Shown here piece after piece: positions 44,473 to 53,870 of a stretch of DNA of 64,000 nucleotides. How positions within the stretch are numbered: position 1 is the first letter of the stretch; each line of letters starts with the position of its first letter. Source of the DNA: JAIVJM01 sp963816985 (GTDB taxonomy: Bacteria; Acidobacteriota; Blastocatellia; Pyrinomonadales; Pyrinomonadaceae); contig CAWFMF010000004.1 in the NCBI GenBank assembly GCA_963816985.1, positions 3,286,001-3,350,000 of the forward strand. Reading direction: 5' to 3'. The notes below the pieces were generated by a model that saw only the letters and a list, made by a program, of their open reading frames with translations, was not told the DNA's origin and searched no databases. A program made the translations under genes and the position numbers.

Positions 44473-46920
44473 ATGAGACTCGCGAGAAGAGCGCTCTTTG
44501 CCGCGCTCACAACCTTGATCCTGTTGTCGGCAGTGACCGCTCAAACGTTGAGGCCGGGGAACGATCCGCGTAATCAGGCCCCGACTGTCGGCACAGGGGG
44601 CCCCCCAGGCGGGCCGACCGGACTCTTCACCATTTATGACGGTGACACCATACGCAAGGGTGAATTCACCTTCAGCATTGCATACAGCAATTACGACCGT
44701 GACCCGGGCGACGTGGACATCGTCATCGTCCCGCTGAGCGTCAACATCGGCCTCAGCGACTACCTCGAACTGTTCTTCAGCACCGAGGGCTATCGTGGGG
44801 TCAACGTCAACAATCCGCGGAACCTATCGAGCTTCTACCTGCCGAACTCGCAGCTCTTCTTCGGCGCGACCACGCTCGGCAGCGGCGCGGCCATCGTCGT
44901 CCCGCCGGAGAGGGTCTCCGGTTCGACGGCGTTGACAGGCTTCGGGCCACTCTTCCGTCCGGCCTTCAACCAGCCGTTCGTGCAGTTCCCGTTCGTCGGC
45001 GGCCCCGGCCCGAACTTCGGCCTGACGGGCAACCGCATCGCCGTCCCGTTCTCCAGCCGTCTCGGCCAGGCGTCCGGCATCGGCGGCAACTGGAGCGGCG
45101 CGGGGGTCTTCCCCGGCATCGGCTCGCCGGTCGGCAGCATCCTGCCGGGCATCGTCCTGACGACCCGGACGATTCCCGCCAACCTGACCTTCAACACGCT
45201 GACGGTGCCCGACCTGTTCACCATCGCGCCCAGCTATCTGCCGGACGCGCCGTTCATCAACCGCCTCTACGGCGAGTCGGTCTTCGGCACTTACAACATC
45301 GGCGCGAAGATTCGGTTCACCGAGCCGGACAACCCGCTCGGCGTCGGCCTCGTCGCCTTCTACCGCTTCTACGAGAACAAGGCTGACGACCAGGCCGGCT
45401 TCAACCAGTTGCAGCGCGGGGCGAGCCCCGGCGCGAACTTCGGCGACATCGGCCTCATCGGCTTCGTTTCGGGCCGCCTGAGCCGCTCGGTCAACCTCTC
45501 GGCCAACTTCGGGTACATCCTGAACAGCAACCCGCAGTCGGAAGCCTTCGGCGGCGAAGAGGTGAACCTGCTCGACAGGGGTGACGAGCTGGTCGCGGGC
45601 ATCGGTTTCGACTTCCCCGTGAACCGCCACTTCCAGCCCATCGTCGAGTTGAAGTCGGTGCACTACGTGGGCGGTCGGACGCACAACGCGTTCCCGAACA
45701 ACCCGGTGGACTTCCTCGCGGGCGTCCGCATCTTCCCGCGCCGTTGGTTCGGCTTCAGCGCGTGGTACCGCGCGCACCTCAACCAGCAGGGCGAGCGCTT
45801 CCTGAACTCCGACCCGAACTTCCCGGCGGGCTTCACGGAATCAACCGACCCGCACGGCTTCGGCGTCCAGTTCTTCATCGGCCACCGCAACGAGCGGCTG
45901 CCGGTGATCTTCCCGAACCAGCCGCCGACCGTCACGCTGACGGCTTCTTCGAGCCGCGTCGTCCTGCCGGCTGAGTGCCAGGCGGGCTACAGGCCGAACG
46001 AGGCTTGCACGCCGACCAGTTCGTCGGTTCAGCTCTCGGCCAACGCGACCGACCCGGACGGCGATACGCTGCTTTACACGTACTCGACGACCGGCGGGCG
46101 CATCGTCGGCGACGGCCCGAACGCGACGCTCGACATGTCGGGCGTGGCTCCCGGCACTTACACCGTGACGGTGGAAGTGGATGACGGCTGCGGCTGTATC
46201 GCGTTCACTTCGACGACCGTCGAAGTGTCGCGTTGCGACTGCGTCGAGATTCCGCGTCCGGCGTGCCCGACGGTTGACGTGAGCTGCGCGGATACCGCGA
46301 AGCCGGGTGAGACCATCACCTTTACGGCCAGCGTCAGCGGCGGCGACACGAACGTCACGCCGACCTACAACTGGACGGTCTCCGCCGGCACGATCAGCAG
46401 CGGTCAGGGCACGTCCTCGATCCAGGTTGACACCACCGGCACCGGCGGCCAGTCCATCACGGCGACCGTGGATGTCGGCGGGTACGACCGTAGCTGCTCG
46501 ACCTCGGATAGCTGCACCACCTCGGTTGTGGAAGCGCCGAAGGCGGTCAAGTACGACGAGTACGGGAACATCAGGTTCAACGATGAGAAGGCCCGTCTCG
46601 ACAACTACGCCATCGAGCTCCAGAACAACCCCGGCGCTCAGGGCTACATCATCGCCTACGGCGGTCGTGTGGGCCGGGCCGGCGAGGCCCAGCGCCGCGC
46701 CGACCGTGCGCGCGACTACCTCGTCAACACGCGCGGCATTGATGCCTCGCGCATCGTGACGGTGGACGGCGGCTACCGTGAAGAGCTGACAGTCCAGCTC
46801 TGGATCGTGCCGTCGGGCGCCACCCCGCCGACCGCGGAGCCTTCCGTGGACCCGAGCGAGGTGCGAACCACCAGAGCGCCCGCGCGCCGTCGGCGCGGTC
46901 GCGACGACGACGAGGAGTAA
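44473..46920 (+). CDS. Outer-membrane protein with beta-barrel, Ig-like and OmpA-like parts
   Basis: 815 residues from ATG 44473, with AGGAGG upstream and a signal peptide (ALTTLILLSAVTAQ). Residues about 40-480 look like a beta-barrel (alternating FTFSIAYSNYDRD, LELFFSTEGYRG, FGVQFFIGHRNE). About 485-685 hold PKD/Ig-like segments (PDGDTLLYTYSTTGGRI; TYNWTVSAGTISSGQG) with paired cysteines. About 690-785 is OmpA-like (GYIIAYGGRVGRAGEAQRRA, then IDASRIVTVDGG) and may bind peptidoglycan. The Arg/Asp/Glu tail is charged. Probably a structural link between outer membrane and cell wall. Confidence 0.85.
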   Translation: MRLARRALFAALTTLILLSAVTAQTLRPGNDPRNQAPTVGTGGPPGGPTGLFTIYDGDTIRKGEFTFSIAYSNYDRDPGDVDIVIVPLSVNIGLSDYLELFFSTEGYRGVNVNNPRNLSSFYLPNSQLFFGATTLGSGAAIVVPPERVSGSTALTGFGPLFRPAFNQPFVQFPFVGGPGPNFGLTGNRIAVPFSSRLGQASGIGGNWSGAGVFPGIGSPVGSILPGIVLTTRTIPANLTFNTLTVPDLFTIAPSYLPDAPFINRLYGESVFGTYNIGAKIRFTEPDNPLGVGLVAFYRFYENKADDQAGFNQLQRGASPGANFGDIGLIGFVSGRLSRSVNLSANFGYILNSNPQSEAFGGEEVNLLDRGDELVAGIGFDFPVNRHFQPIVELKSVHYVGGRTHNAFPNNPVDFLAGVRIFPRRWFGFSAWYRAHLNQQGERFLNSDPNFPAGFTESTDPHGFGVQFFIGHRNERLPVIFPNQPPTVTLTASSSRVVLPAECQAGYRPNEACTPTSSSVQLSANATDPDGDTLLYTYSTTGGRIVGDGPNATLDMSGVAPGTYTVTVEVDDGCGCIAFTSTTVEVSRCDCVEIPRPACPTVDVSCADTAKPGETITFTASVSGGDTNVTPTYNWTVSAGTISSGQGTSSIQVDTTGTGGQSITATVDVGGYDRSCSTSDSCTTSVVEAPKAVKYDEYGNIRFNDEKARLDNYAIELQNNPGAQGYIIAYGGRVGRAGEAQRRADRARDYLVNTRGIDASRIVTVDGGYREELTVQLWIVPSGATPPTAEPSVDPSEVRTTRAPARRRRGRDDDEE

Positions 46921-47221
46921 ACCTGTCAACGCTCGCGTCCCCGAACGTTGAGGCGCGACCATGAACCGAACGCGGGCGGTGTTTCTCGAAGGGGAAGCAT
47001 CGCCCGCTTCGCTTTGCGCGGCGAGGGCGCGTGCGCGCGGGGCCGCCCGAAAATACAACTGGCCCCTCCGCGCGTGGCATCAAACGACGGCGCGCGGCCC
47101 CTCTCCCGTTTAATTTTTCCGCGCACAAGTGTTATAGATAATGCCGAACGCGGCGCGCGCGGGTTCGCCGTCACAACTTAACTGCTCATTAACTGCTCAA
47201 AACTCTACGGGAAATCTGCCG
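46921..47221. other. Intergenic region before the BNR-repeat gene
   Basis: 301 bases. A hairpin GCGGGCGGTG...CATCGCCCGC (about 46971-47012) may terminate the OmpA-like transcript. A 17-base stretch AACGTTGAGGCGCGACC also occurs in the palindrome at 31707-31758. AT-rich GTTATAGATAAT (47131-47142) is a candidate -10 for the next gene. Confidence 0.45.
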
Positions 47222-49561
47222 ATGATGAATCGTTCGACGAAAACAATCCTTTCACTGCTCCTCGTCTTTTCGTTGCTCCCGGCCTTCGCGGGCAGGACTC
47301 TCGCGTCGGACGCGGACGACGCGGCGGGCCAGCGCCTGATGGACTGGGCCGTGACCGGGCCGATGGGCGGCGACGTGCGCTCGCTCGTCATTGACCCGCA
47401 GGACGCGCGCCGCCTCTACTTCGGCACGATTGACGGGCAGATTTACACTTCGAGCGACGGCGGCGAGTTCTGGTCGCGTCTCAACGGCTTCAGCCGCCCC
47501 GGACTTTTGATTGACCACATCATCGTTGACCCACGCGACTCGAAGTCCATCTACGTCGCCGCGCACCGCCACAAAGAGCCCGGCGGGTTCTTCAAGACCA
47601 AGGACGGCGGCGCGACGTGGCGCGAGGCGGAAATCTTCAAAGGCGAGGCGATTCACTCGGTGACACAGTCGCCGTCGAACCCCGACGTGCTGCTGGCCGG
47701 GACGAACCGTGGCATCTTCCGCTCCGGCGACGCGGGCGACACGTGGGAGCAGTTGCCGACCTCGGCCACGCCCGGTCTCATCAACGTCGAGTCTCTGGCC
47801 GTTGACCCGCGCGACGACAAGGTGGTCTACGCGGGCACGTGGTATCTGCCTTATAAGACGACCGACGGCGGGCAGACTTGGAACATCACGAAGACGGGCA
47901 TCATTGACGACTCGGACATCTTCGCCATCGAGATTGACCAAAGGAATCCCGACCACGTCATCATGTCGGCGTGCAGCGGCATCTACGAGACGCGGAGCGC
48001 GGGCGCGAGCTGGCGCAAGGTCAACGGCATCCCCTCGCAGTCGCGCCGCACGCGCGCTATCCTCCAGAACCCGGCGAAGCCCGAAGTCATCTACGCCGGG
48101 ACGACCGAGGGCTTCTGGCTCTCGGCCAACGGCGGCAACGACTGGAAGGTGACGACCAACCGGCAGAGCTTCGAGATTAACGCCATCGCCGTCCACCCGA
48201 AGAACCCGGACGTGGTCTACATCGGGACGAACAACTACGGCGTGATGATTTCGCGCGACGGCGGGCGCAACTTCGCGCCCTCGAACGAGGGCTATTCGGG
48301 ACGCCGCGCCTACTCTATCCTCGCCGACCGCGAGCGGCCCTCGCGCTTCTACGCGACGACGATTAACACGGCCACCGGCGGCGGCTACTTCTACGTCAGC
48401 GACGACGGCGGCGCGAACTGGGCGCTCTCGACCAAGAACATGCCGCAGCGCCTCATCGCCTACTCCATCCTTCAGGATCAGGCGGACGGCAACATCATCT
48501 ACCTCGGCACGAACTACGGCCTCTACCGCTCGATTGACCGGGGCGTGTCGTGGTCGCCGATGGGCGCGCCGAAGCCGGTCGCGCGCGGCAAGGGGAAGAA
48601 GGCCGCCGCGCCGAAGCCGACGCGGAGCGACGCGGTGAAGCGCGGGCAAGAGGCTCTGAACGTCGCGGGCTATGACGTGGGCACGCCGGACGGCATCGCG
48701 GGCACGCGCACCATCGCGACGCTCAGAAGGTTCCAGTCCGAGAAGGGCATCAGCGTCACGGGGCAGTTCGACGCCGCCACGCTCTCGGCGCTCGGACTCG
48801 GCGGGGGGATGCAGGCGGCGGGCGCGAACGCCGAGGCGTTGCAGGCCGCGCCGGTCTTCCTCACCGACACGATCAACGCGCTCGCGTACACGCACGACGA
48901 GCGCGAAGGGAAGCGCGGACTGCTCGCGGCGACGAACGCGGGGCTCTACCGCAGCTACGACATCACGAAGGGTTGGGAGCGCGTCTCTTACGGGCAGGCT
49001 TTCGACACGCGGACGCTCTGCATCTCGACGAGCGCGCAGAACGTCTCGACCGTCTACGTCGGCACTTCGAAGTCCGGCGTGCTCGTCTCGCGCGACGCGG
49101 GGAAGACTTGGGAGCAGGTGCGGACGATACCGGTCGAAGCTCCGGTCAACGTCATCGAGCAAGACCCGAAGCGCCCGGCCAACGTCTACGTCGGCACGAC
49201 GCAGACGCTCTACGTCTCGCACGACGGCGGCGAGACCTGGCTCCGTCGCGGCGGTAATCTTCCTTTGGGGAGCTTCACGAGCGTCCTCATCAACCCCGAC
49301 AACCCGGACGAGATTTTCGTCGGCAACGCCTACGAGAAGGGCGGTCGCGTCTTCAGCACGACCGAGGGCGGCGGCGTCTTCCGCTCGGCGGACGCAGGCA
49401 TGACTTGGCAGCGGCTCGACCCGCCGCTTCCGAGCCGTCGTGTCTGGGCGCTCGCCTTCGACCCGCGCGACAACGGCAAGCTTCTGGTCGGCTCGCACTC
49501 GGCGGGCGTCTACATCGCGCGGCGCGACACGGGGGGCGCGGCCTCAGCCGCGAGCCAGTAA
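47222..49561 (+). CDS. Exported BNR/sortilin-like propeller with embedded peptidoglycan-binding domain
   Basis: 779 residues, signal peptide ILSLLLVFSLLPAFAG. Repeats with the Asp-box S-D-G-G-x-x-W (SSDGGEFWSR, TKDGGATWRE, SGDAGDTWEQ, TTDGGQTWNI, SHDGGETWLR) make one or two beta-propellers of the BNR/VPS10/Ycf48-like type. Between two propeller halves, about residues 463-530, sits a PG_binding_1-like domain (VKRGQEALNVAGYDVGTPDG, then TIATLRRFQSEKGISVTG). The protein is likely held at the cell wall; its ligand is unknown. Heptad hairpin H11 follows. Confidence 0.87.
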   Translation: MMNRSTKTILSLLLVFSLLPAFAGRTLASDADDAAGQRLMDWAVTGPMGGDVRSLVIDPQDARRLYFGTIDGQIYTSSDGGEFWSRLNGFSRPGLLIDHIIVDPRDSKSIYVAAHRHKEPGGFFKTKDGGATWREAEIFKGEAIHSVTQSPSNPDVLLAGTNRGIFRSGDAGDTWEQLPTSATPGLINVESLAVDPRDDKVVYAGTWYLPYKTTDGGQTWNITKTGIIDDSDIFAIEIDQRNPDHVIMSACSGIYETRSAGASWRKVNGIPSQSRRTRAILQNPAKPEVIYAGTTEGFWLSANGGNDWKVTTNRQSFEINAIAVHPKNPDVVYIGTNNYGVMISRDGGRNFAPSNEGYSGRRAYSILADRERPSRFYATTINTATGGGYFYVSDDGGANWALSTKNMPQRLIAYSILQDQADGNIIYLGTNYGLYRSIDRGVSWSPMGAPKPVARGKGKKAAAPKPTRSDAVKRGQEALNVAGYDVGTPDGIAGTRTIATLRRFQSEKGISVTGQFDAATLSALGLGGGMQAAGANAEALQAAPVFLTDTINALAYTHDEREGKRGLLAATNAGLYRSYDITKGWERVSYGQAFDTRTLCISTSAQNVSTVYVGTSKSGVLVSRDAGKTWEQVRTIPVEAPVNVIEQDPKRPANVYVGTTQTLYVSHDGGETWLRRGGNLPLGSFTSVLINPDNPDEIFVGNAYEKGGRVFSTTEGGGVFRSADAGMTWQRLDPPLPSRRVWALAFDPRDNGKLLVGSHSAGVYIARRDTGGAASAASQ

Positions 49562-49567
49562 AAGACT

Positions 49568-49667
49568 AAGGCAAAAGTAAAAAGGCGAAAGGCAAAAGGG
49601 GGAGAGCGAACCGGACTGGTGTCGCCCGCTCGTCACTTTTGCCTTTTGCCTTTTTACTTTTGCCTTC
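49568..49667. repeat. Heptad repeat hairpin H11
   Basis: Left arm has AAGGCAAAAGTAAAAAGG-type units in 7-base steps, right arm complementary. Begins seven bases after the BNR-gene stop. Arm sequence matches H3 and H9 closely. Confidence 0.92.
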
Positions 49668-50011
49668 ATTTTATGCCTCCGCCGCCTTGACACGCGGTTG
49701 TCTCGGTGTGTAAATTGCTCGCCTACCTGGCAGAATGGCAGGTGATTGGCGGATCACGCGGGTGATCCACGGGCATGAGGAAAACTCGAAAATTTTCAGT
49801 AGTCTCTTTATCTCTGGATTTCGTCGGCTCGCATCCCCCGCCTCAAATCTACCGTCTCCGTCAATCACTCACAAGCCACTTCTCAGTAGACTCCGACGAA
49901 CGCGCCCGCACTGTATGAGTCAGCCCGCGCCGCCCGTCGAATGTTTACCGCCGGGGAGGCGCGGGGCGGGAGAGCGCCAAAAATTCCAGCAGGAGTCCGA
50001 CAGGAGTTCGC
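49668..50011. other. rpsA promoter and leader
   Basis: 344 bases. The promoter at 49687-49716 gives a leader of nearly 290 nucleotides with small hairpins (ACCTG...CAGGT around 49725; GATCACGCGGGTGATC around 49752). No gene. AGGAG lies eight bases before the rpsA ATG. Confidence 0.55.
49687..49716 (+). promoter_or_regulatory. Promoter of rpsA
   Basis: TTGACA (49687-49692), 18 bases, TAAATT (49711-49716). Confidence 0.6.
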
Positions 50012-52393
50012 ATGTCAACTGAAGAGACCAAGCCGTCGAACGGCGAAACCACCAACGAACAAACGGTGCCCGAAGCCGCGGCGACGGACGCGTCCGAGCG
50101 CGGCGACGCGGCGGCAGGCACGAACGCCGCCGCCACCTCAAACAGCGCCCCGTCGGGCGCTTCGACGGCCACCGCGCCGGCCAGCTCGGCGGCTGAAGAT
50201 TCGCCTTCGGCGGCCAGCACGCCGCCGGATGATTCACCGTCAGCGGCGGACGCGGCGGTTGAAGATTCGCCGTTCGCGTCCAGTTCTCCGCCTCAAACCT
50301 CGTCGGCTTCGTCGGCGGGCAATGATGATGATGACGACGACGACGAAGGCTCGCGCGGCGGCGGCGACTTCGACTTCGGCGCGATGCTCGACCAGTACGA
50401 GCAGGAGCAGGCGGCCTTTCAGGAAGGCTCGGTCGTCCGCGGCACCGTGGTCGGCGTCAACGAGCGCGCCGTCGTCATTGACTTCGGCTTCAAGTCCGAA
50501 GGCATCGTCCCGCTCGAAGAGTTCACCGACGCGGGCGAGCTGACCGTCAAGCGCGGCGACGAGGTCGAGGTGCTCATCAAGGCGATGGAGTCGCAGGAGG
50601 GCGTGCCCATCCTCTCGCGCGCCGACGCCGTGCGGATGCGCGCATGGGACGTTTTGGAACAAGCCTACCGCGACGGCACGCCCGTCAAGGGCCGCATCGT
50701 CGAGCGCGTCAAGGGCGGCCTGCGCGTGGACGTGGACGGCGTGGCGGCGTTCCTGCCGGGCTCGCAGGTGGACATCCGGCCCGTGCGCAACCTCGAAGCG
50801 CTCCGCAATCAGGAGATCGAGGCGAAGGTCATCAAGCTCAACCGCAAGCGCTCGAACGTCGTGCTCTCGCGCAAGGCCATCCTCGAAGAGGCCAACGAGG
50901 GGCGCAAGGGCGAGACCTTGAACCACCTCGAAGAGAGCATCATCGTCGAGGGCCAGATTAAGAACCTGACCGACTACGGCGCGTTCGTTGACCTCGGCGG
51001 CATTGACGGCCTGCTCCACGTCACGGACATGAGCTGGGGCCGTTTGCAGAACCCGGCGGAGCTGTTCCGCGTCGGCGAGAACGTGCAGGTCAAAGTCCTC
51101 AAGTTCGACAAAGACCGCGAGCGCGTCTCCCTCGGCTACAAGCAGCTTCAGCCCGACCCGTGGGAGTCGGTCGAGGAGCGCTACCCGTCGGCGTTGCGCC
51201 TGCAAGGCAAGATCGCCTCGGTCACGGACTACGGCGCGTTCATCGAGTTGGAGCCGGGCGTTGAAGGTCTCGTCCACGTCTCCGAGATGACTTGGTCGAA
51301 GCGGATGAAGCACCCGTCGAAGATCGTTAACGTCGGCGACACGGTGGACGTGGAAGTCCTCGGCGTTGACCCGAAGGCGCGGCGCATCAGCCTCGGCATG
51401 AAGCAGACGCAGCCGAACCCTTGGGAGTCTCTGCGCGAGCGTTACCACATCGGCGACCACGTTTCGGGGCGCGTCCGCAACCTCACTGACTTCGGCGCAT
51501 TCGTCGAGGTCGAGGACGGCGTGGACGGCTTAGTCCACGTCTCGGACATCTCCTGGAACAAGCGCATCAAGCACCCCGGCGAGGTCTTGAAGAAGGGGCA
51601 GGAGATCAACGCCGTCATCACGAACATTGACACGGAGAACCGTCGGCTCTCGCTCTCGATTAAGGACACGGAGCCGAGCGCATGGGACAAGTTCATCAAC
51701 GAGCACAAGCCGGGCAACATCGTCCACGGTCGCGTGACGCGCTTCGCCAACTTCGGCGCGTTCGTCGAACTCGCCGAAGGTCTGGAAGGTCTCTGCCATG
51801 TCTCGGAACTCTCCGACGACCGCGTGGAGAAGCCGGAGGACGCCGCGCAGATCGGGCAGGAGATGGACTTCCGCATCCTGCGCATCGAGCAGGAGTCGAA
51901 GAAGATCGGTCTTTCGGCCCGCGCCGCCAAGCACGACGAGCCCATCATGGACACGAAGAGCTACACCAGCGACGTGGGCGGCGGCATGGCCTCGCTCGGA
52001 GAGCTGGCCGACTTCTTCCCCAGAAGGTCTGAAGAGCCGACGGCCAGCGCACCCCCCGCAAGCGAAGCCGCCAGCGAGCCTGCCAGCGAGTCCGCCAGCG
52101 AATCCAGCAGCGAGTCTACTGGCGAATCCAACAGCGAGCCCGCTGTCGAAGCCGCCAGTGAATCTACCAGCGAACCCACCGGCGAGTCCGCTGGTAAACC
52201 CGCTAGCGACTCTGCTGACGCATCTGCTGGTGAATCCGTTAGCGAATCCGCTGACGCATCCGCCGGTGAATCCGCCGCCGAGCCCTCCGGTGAACCCGCC
52301 GCCGAGGCGAGCGGTGCATCAACGGGTGGAACTTCCGGCGACTCGACCGGCGAGACTTCCGGCGAGTCCGAGGGCGAAAACAGCAACGGCTAA
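50012..52393 (+). CDS. rpsA: 30S ribosomal protein S1 with low-complexity extensions
   Basis: 793 residues, longer than typical (about 550-600). Six S1 domains: near 138-200 (RGTVVGVNERAVVIDFG), 222-290, 309-380 (GQIKNLTDYGAFVDLGG), 396-465, 481-550 and 568-640 (GRVTRFANFGAFVELAEG). The first ~125 residues are Ser/Ala/Glu/Pro-rich; the last ~120 are a Ser/Glu/Ala repeat tract (ESTSEPTGESAGKPAS). S1 helps mRNA bind the small subunit. HU/IHF follows, the same order as rpsA-ihfB in Proteobacteria. Terminator at 52421. Confidence 0.95.
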   Translation: MSTEETKPSNGETTNEQTVPEAAATDASERGDAAAGTNAAATSNSAPSGASTATAPASSAAEDSPSAASTPPDDSPSAADAAVEDSPFASSSPPQTSSASSAGNDDDDDDDEGSRGGGDFDFGAMLDQYEQEQAAFQEGSVVRGTVVGVNERAVVIDFGFKSEGIVPLEEFTDAGELTVKRGDEVEVLIKAMESQEGVPILSRADAVRMRAWDVLEQAYRDGTPVKGRIVERVKGGLRVDVDGVAAFLPGSQVDIRPVRNLEALRNQEIEAKVIKLNRKRSNVVLSRKAILEEANEGRKGETLNHLEESIIVEGQIKNLTDYGAFVDLGGIDGLLHVTDMSWGRLQNPAELFRVGENVQVKVLKFDKDRERVSLGYKQLQPDPWESVEERYPSALRLQGKIASVTDYGAFIELEPGVEGLVHVSEMTWSKRMKHPSKIVNVGDTVDVEVLGVDPKARRISLGMKQTQPNPWESLRERYHIGDHVSGRVRNLTDFGAFVEVEDGVDGLVHVSDISWNKRIKHPGEVLKKGQEINAVITNIDTENRRLSLSIKDTEPSAWDKFINEHKPGNIVHGRVTRFANFGAFVELAEGLEGLCHVSELSDDRVEKPEDAAQIGQEMDFRILRIEQESKKIGLSARAAKHDEPIMDTKSYTSDVGGGMASLGELADFFPRRSEEPTASAPPASEAASEPASESASESSSESTGESNSEPAVEAASESTSEPTGESAGKPASDSADASAGESVSESADASAGESAAEPSGEPAAEASGASTGGTSGDSTGETSGESEGENSNG

Positions 52394-52420
52394 ACGGCCC
52401 TTCGTCCGGAAGACGAAAGC

Positions 52421-52467
52421 GACGCGCCCGGCACGGTTTCGAGAATCGTGCCGGGCGCGTCTTTTTT
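52421..52467 (+). terminator. Terminator of rpsA
   Basis: Stem GACGCGCCCGGCACG / CGTGCCGGGCGCGTC with an 11-base loop and a run of six T. Confidence 0.93.
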
Positions 52468-52648
52468 CTTCGACCGCGAGAGCCTCGCGCTGCTGCTAAA
52501 CTGTTGGCTGCGCGGTGTTTTGCTCTTGCGGCGCGTTCGTCATTTCTGCTACCTTACAGCCCGTCCGTATGTCGCCCGAAAGTTCTGACCTGCCCCGGAC
52601 GTACCGGCGAGAGCCTTTTTACCCTGAGCACGAAGAGGTGAGAGCCAC

Positions 52649-53035
52649 ATGACGAAAGCAGAATTGGTCGAGGACGTTGCGCGCGCCGCCGAGCTGACCA
52701 AGAAGGACGCCGAGCGGCTGGTCGAGATCGTCTTCGAGAGCATCATTGACACGCTCAACCAGGGAGAGAAGATCGAGCTGCGCGGCTTCGGCAGTTTCCG
52801 CGTCCGCGAGCGCGGCGCGCGGCGCGGGCGCAACCCGAAGACCGGCGACCCCGTGGACATCCCCGCCAAGCGCGTGCCTTACTTCAAGCCCGGCAAGGAG
52901 TTGAAGGAGCTGATTAACGAAGAGCACGACGGCTCGCCCGCAGGGGACGAGTCCGGCACGCCGGAACTCGACTTCAGACCCTCGGCGGGCGGCGACGGCG
53001 GCGAGACGGGCGGCTCGACTCCGCCCTTGATGTAG
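52649..53035 (+). CDS. HU/IHF-family nucleoid protein with acidic tail
   Basis: 128 residues. Residues 1-92 are a standard HU/IHF fold: MTKAELVEDVARAAELTKKD, IIDTLNQGEKIELRGFGSF and the DNA-arm motif RGRNPKTGDPVDIPAKRVPYFKPGK. The last 35 residues are acidic and Gly/Ser-rich (DGSPAGDESGTPELDF), which most HU proteins lack. Binds and bends DNA as a dimer. Position after rpsA suggests the IhfB branch. A HIT gene follows 29 bases downstream. Confidence 0.93.
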   Translation: MTKAELVEDVARAAELTKKDAERLVEIVFESIIDTLNQGEKIELRGFGSFRVRERGARRGRNPKTGDPVDIPAKRVPYFKPGKELKELINEEHDGSPAGDESGTPELDFRPSAGGDGGETGGSTPPLM

Positions 53036-53064
53036 GGGCCGGCGAAGGGCGGGCAGGGAAGAAC

Positions 53065-53559
53065 GTGGACAGGCTCTACACACCCTGGCGGTACGACTAC
53101 ATCAAGGGCGCGAGCGGCGAGAAGACCGGGCACGGCACGGCCTGCGTCTTCTGCACCATCCGCGACCGCCGCGACGAAGACGACGAGACCTTCATCCTCC
53201 ACCGCGCCCAACACAACTTCGTCGTCCTCAACATCTACCCCTACACCAGCGGCCACCTCATGATCGTCCCCTACGAGCACGCCGCCGAACTTTCAGAAAT
53301 CCCCAAAGAGACCTCCGACGAGCTGATGGACTTGGCCAAACGCGCCCAAGCAATCTTACGCGAAGTCTACCGCCCCCACGGCTTCAACCTCGGCATCAAC
53401 CTCGGCCAAGCCGCCGGCGCGGGCGTCGCCGACCACCTCCACCTCCACGTCCTCCCGCGCTGGTCCGGCGACTCCAACTTCATGACCACCGTCGCCGAGA
53501 CGCGCGTCCTCCCCGAAGACCTCAAGACGACCTACGACAGACTAAAGAACCGGTTTTAA
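53065..53559 (+). CDS. HIT-domain nucleotide hydrolase or transferase
   Basis: 164 residues from GTG 53065. N-terminal CVFC, then ILHRAQHNFVVLNIYPYTSG, HLMIVPYEHAAEL, and the histidine triad DHLHLHVLPRW. It fits the Ap4A-phosphorylase-like HIT branch, with likely action on dinucleoside polyphosphates or nucleoside phosphates. Substrate unknown. In a likely transcript with the HU gene. Its stop overlaps the convergent DUF433 gene by three bases. Confidence 0.92.
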   Translation: MDRLYTPWRYDYIKGASGEKTGHGTACVFCTIRDRRDEDDETFILHRAQHNFVVLNIYPYTSGHLMIVPYEHAAELSEIPKETSDELMDLAKRAQAILREVYRPHGFNLGINLGQAAGAGVADHLHLHVLPRWSGDSNFMTTVAETRVLPEDLKTTYDRLKNRF

Positions 53560-53769
53560 CTTTCTTCAGCCTGCCTTGCCGCATAAGCTAATGCCTCGCG
53601 CAAATCTTCTTCATCAAGATACGGATAGAGTTTTAGGATTTCGCCCGACGAACAGCCGGAGGCGAGCAAGCAAGCCGACAATCATCCCGACCGTAACACG
53701 TAGGCCACGAATACAAGGCTTGCCGCCCATGACCTGCGGATTCAGGGTGATTCGCGTGAGCCGTTTCAT
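53556..53769 (-). pseudogene. DUF433 small protein, frameshifted
   Basis: From ATG 53769: MKRLTRITLNPQVMGGKPCI and RGLRVTVGMIVGLLA, the standard DUF433 start with GKPCIRG. After a net +1 shift near 53664 the match resumes as ASGCSSGEILKLYPYLDEED and LREALAYAARQAEES up to TAA. Total 70 residues if corrected, family length. DUF433 proteins are wHTH-like and often serve as antitoxins; no toxin gene is next to it. TATAAT (minus strand, 53777-53782) lies only seven bases before the ATG, so a leaderless message is likely. Confidence 0.75.
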
Positions 53770-53870
53770 GGGGCGGATTATATAGGCGCTTGGGAGTTAC
53801 GAGAAGCTGACCAACGCGGGGCGTCAGCATGTGGTTAGGCTAGGCTGAGATTGAAGGCGATTAGGTGGCT

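Noticed and set aside
47252..49498. 748-codon minus-strand open frame
   Set aside because: Antisense to the BNR-repeat gene; Arg/Val/Ala-rich without recognisable domains.
49725..49775. tRNA-like fold in the rpsA leader
   Set aside because: Two small hairpins only; no acceptor stem, T-loop or anticodon arm.
50240..51460. 406-codon minus-strand open frame
   Set aside because: Antisense to rpsA, whose six S1 domains are unmistakable.
51798..52499. 233-codon ORF over the rpsA tail
   Set aside because: A frame shadow of the repetitive Ser/Glu tail; continues past the rpsA stop only by chance.
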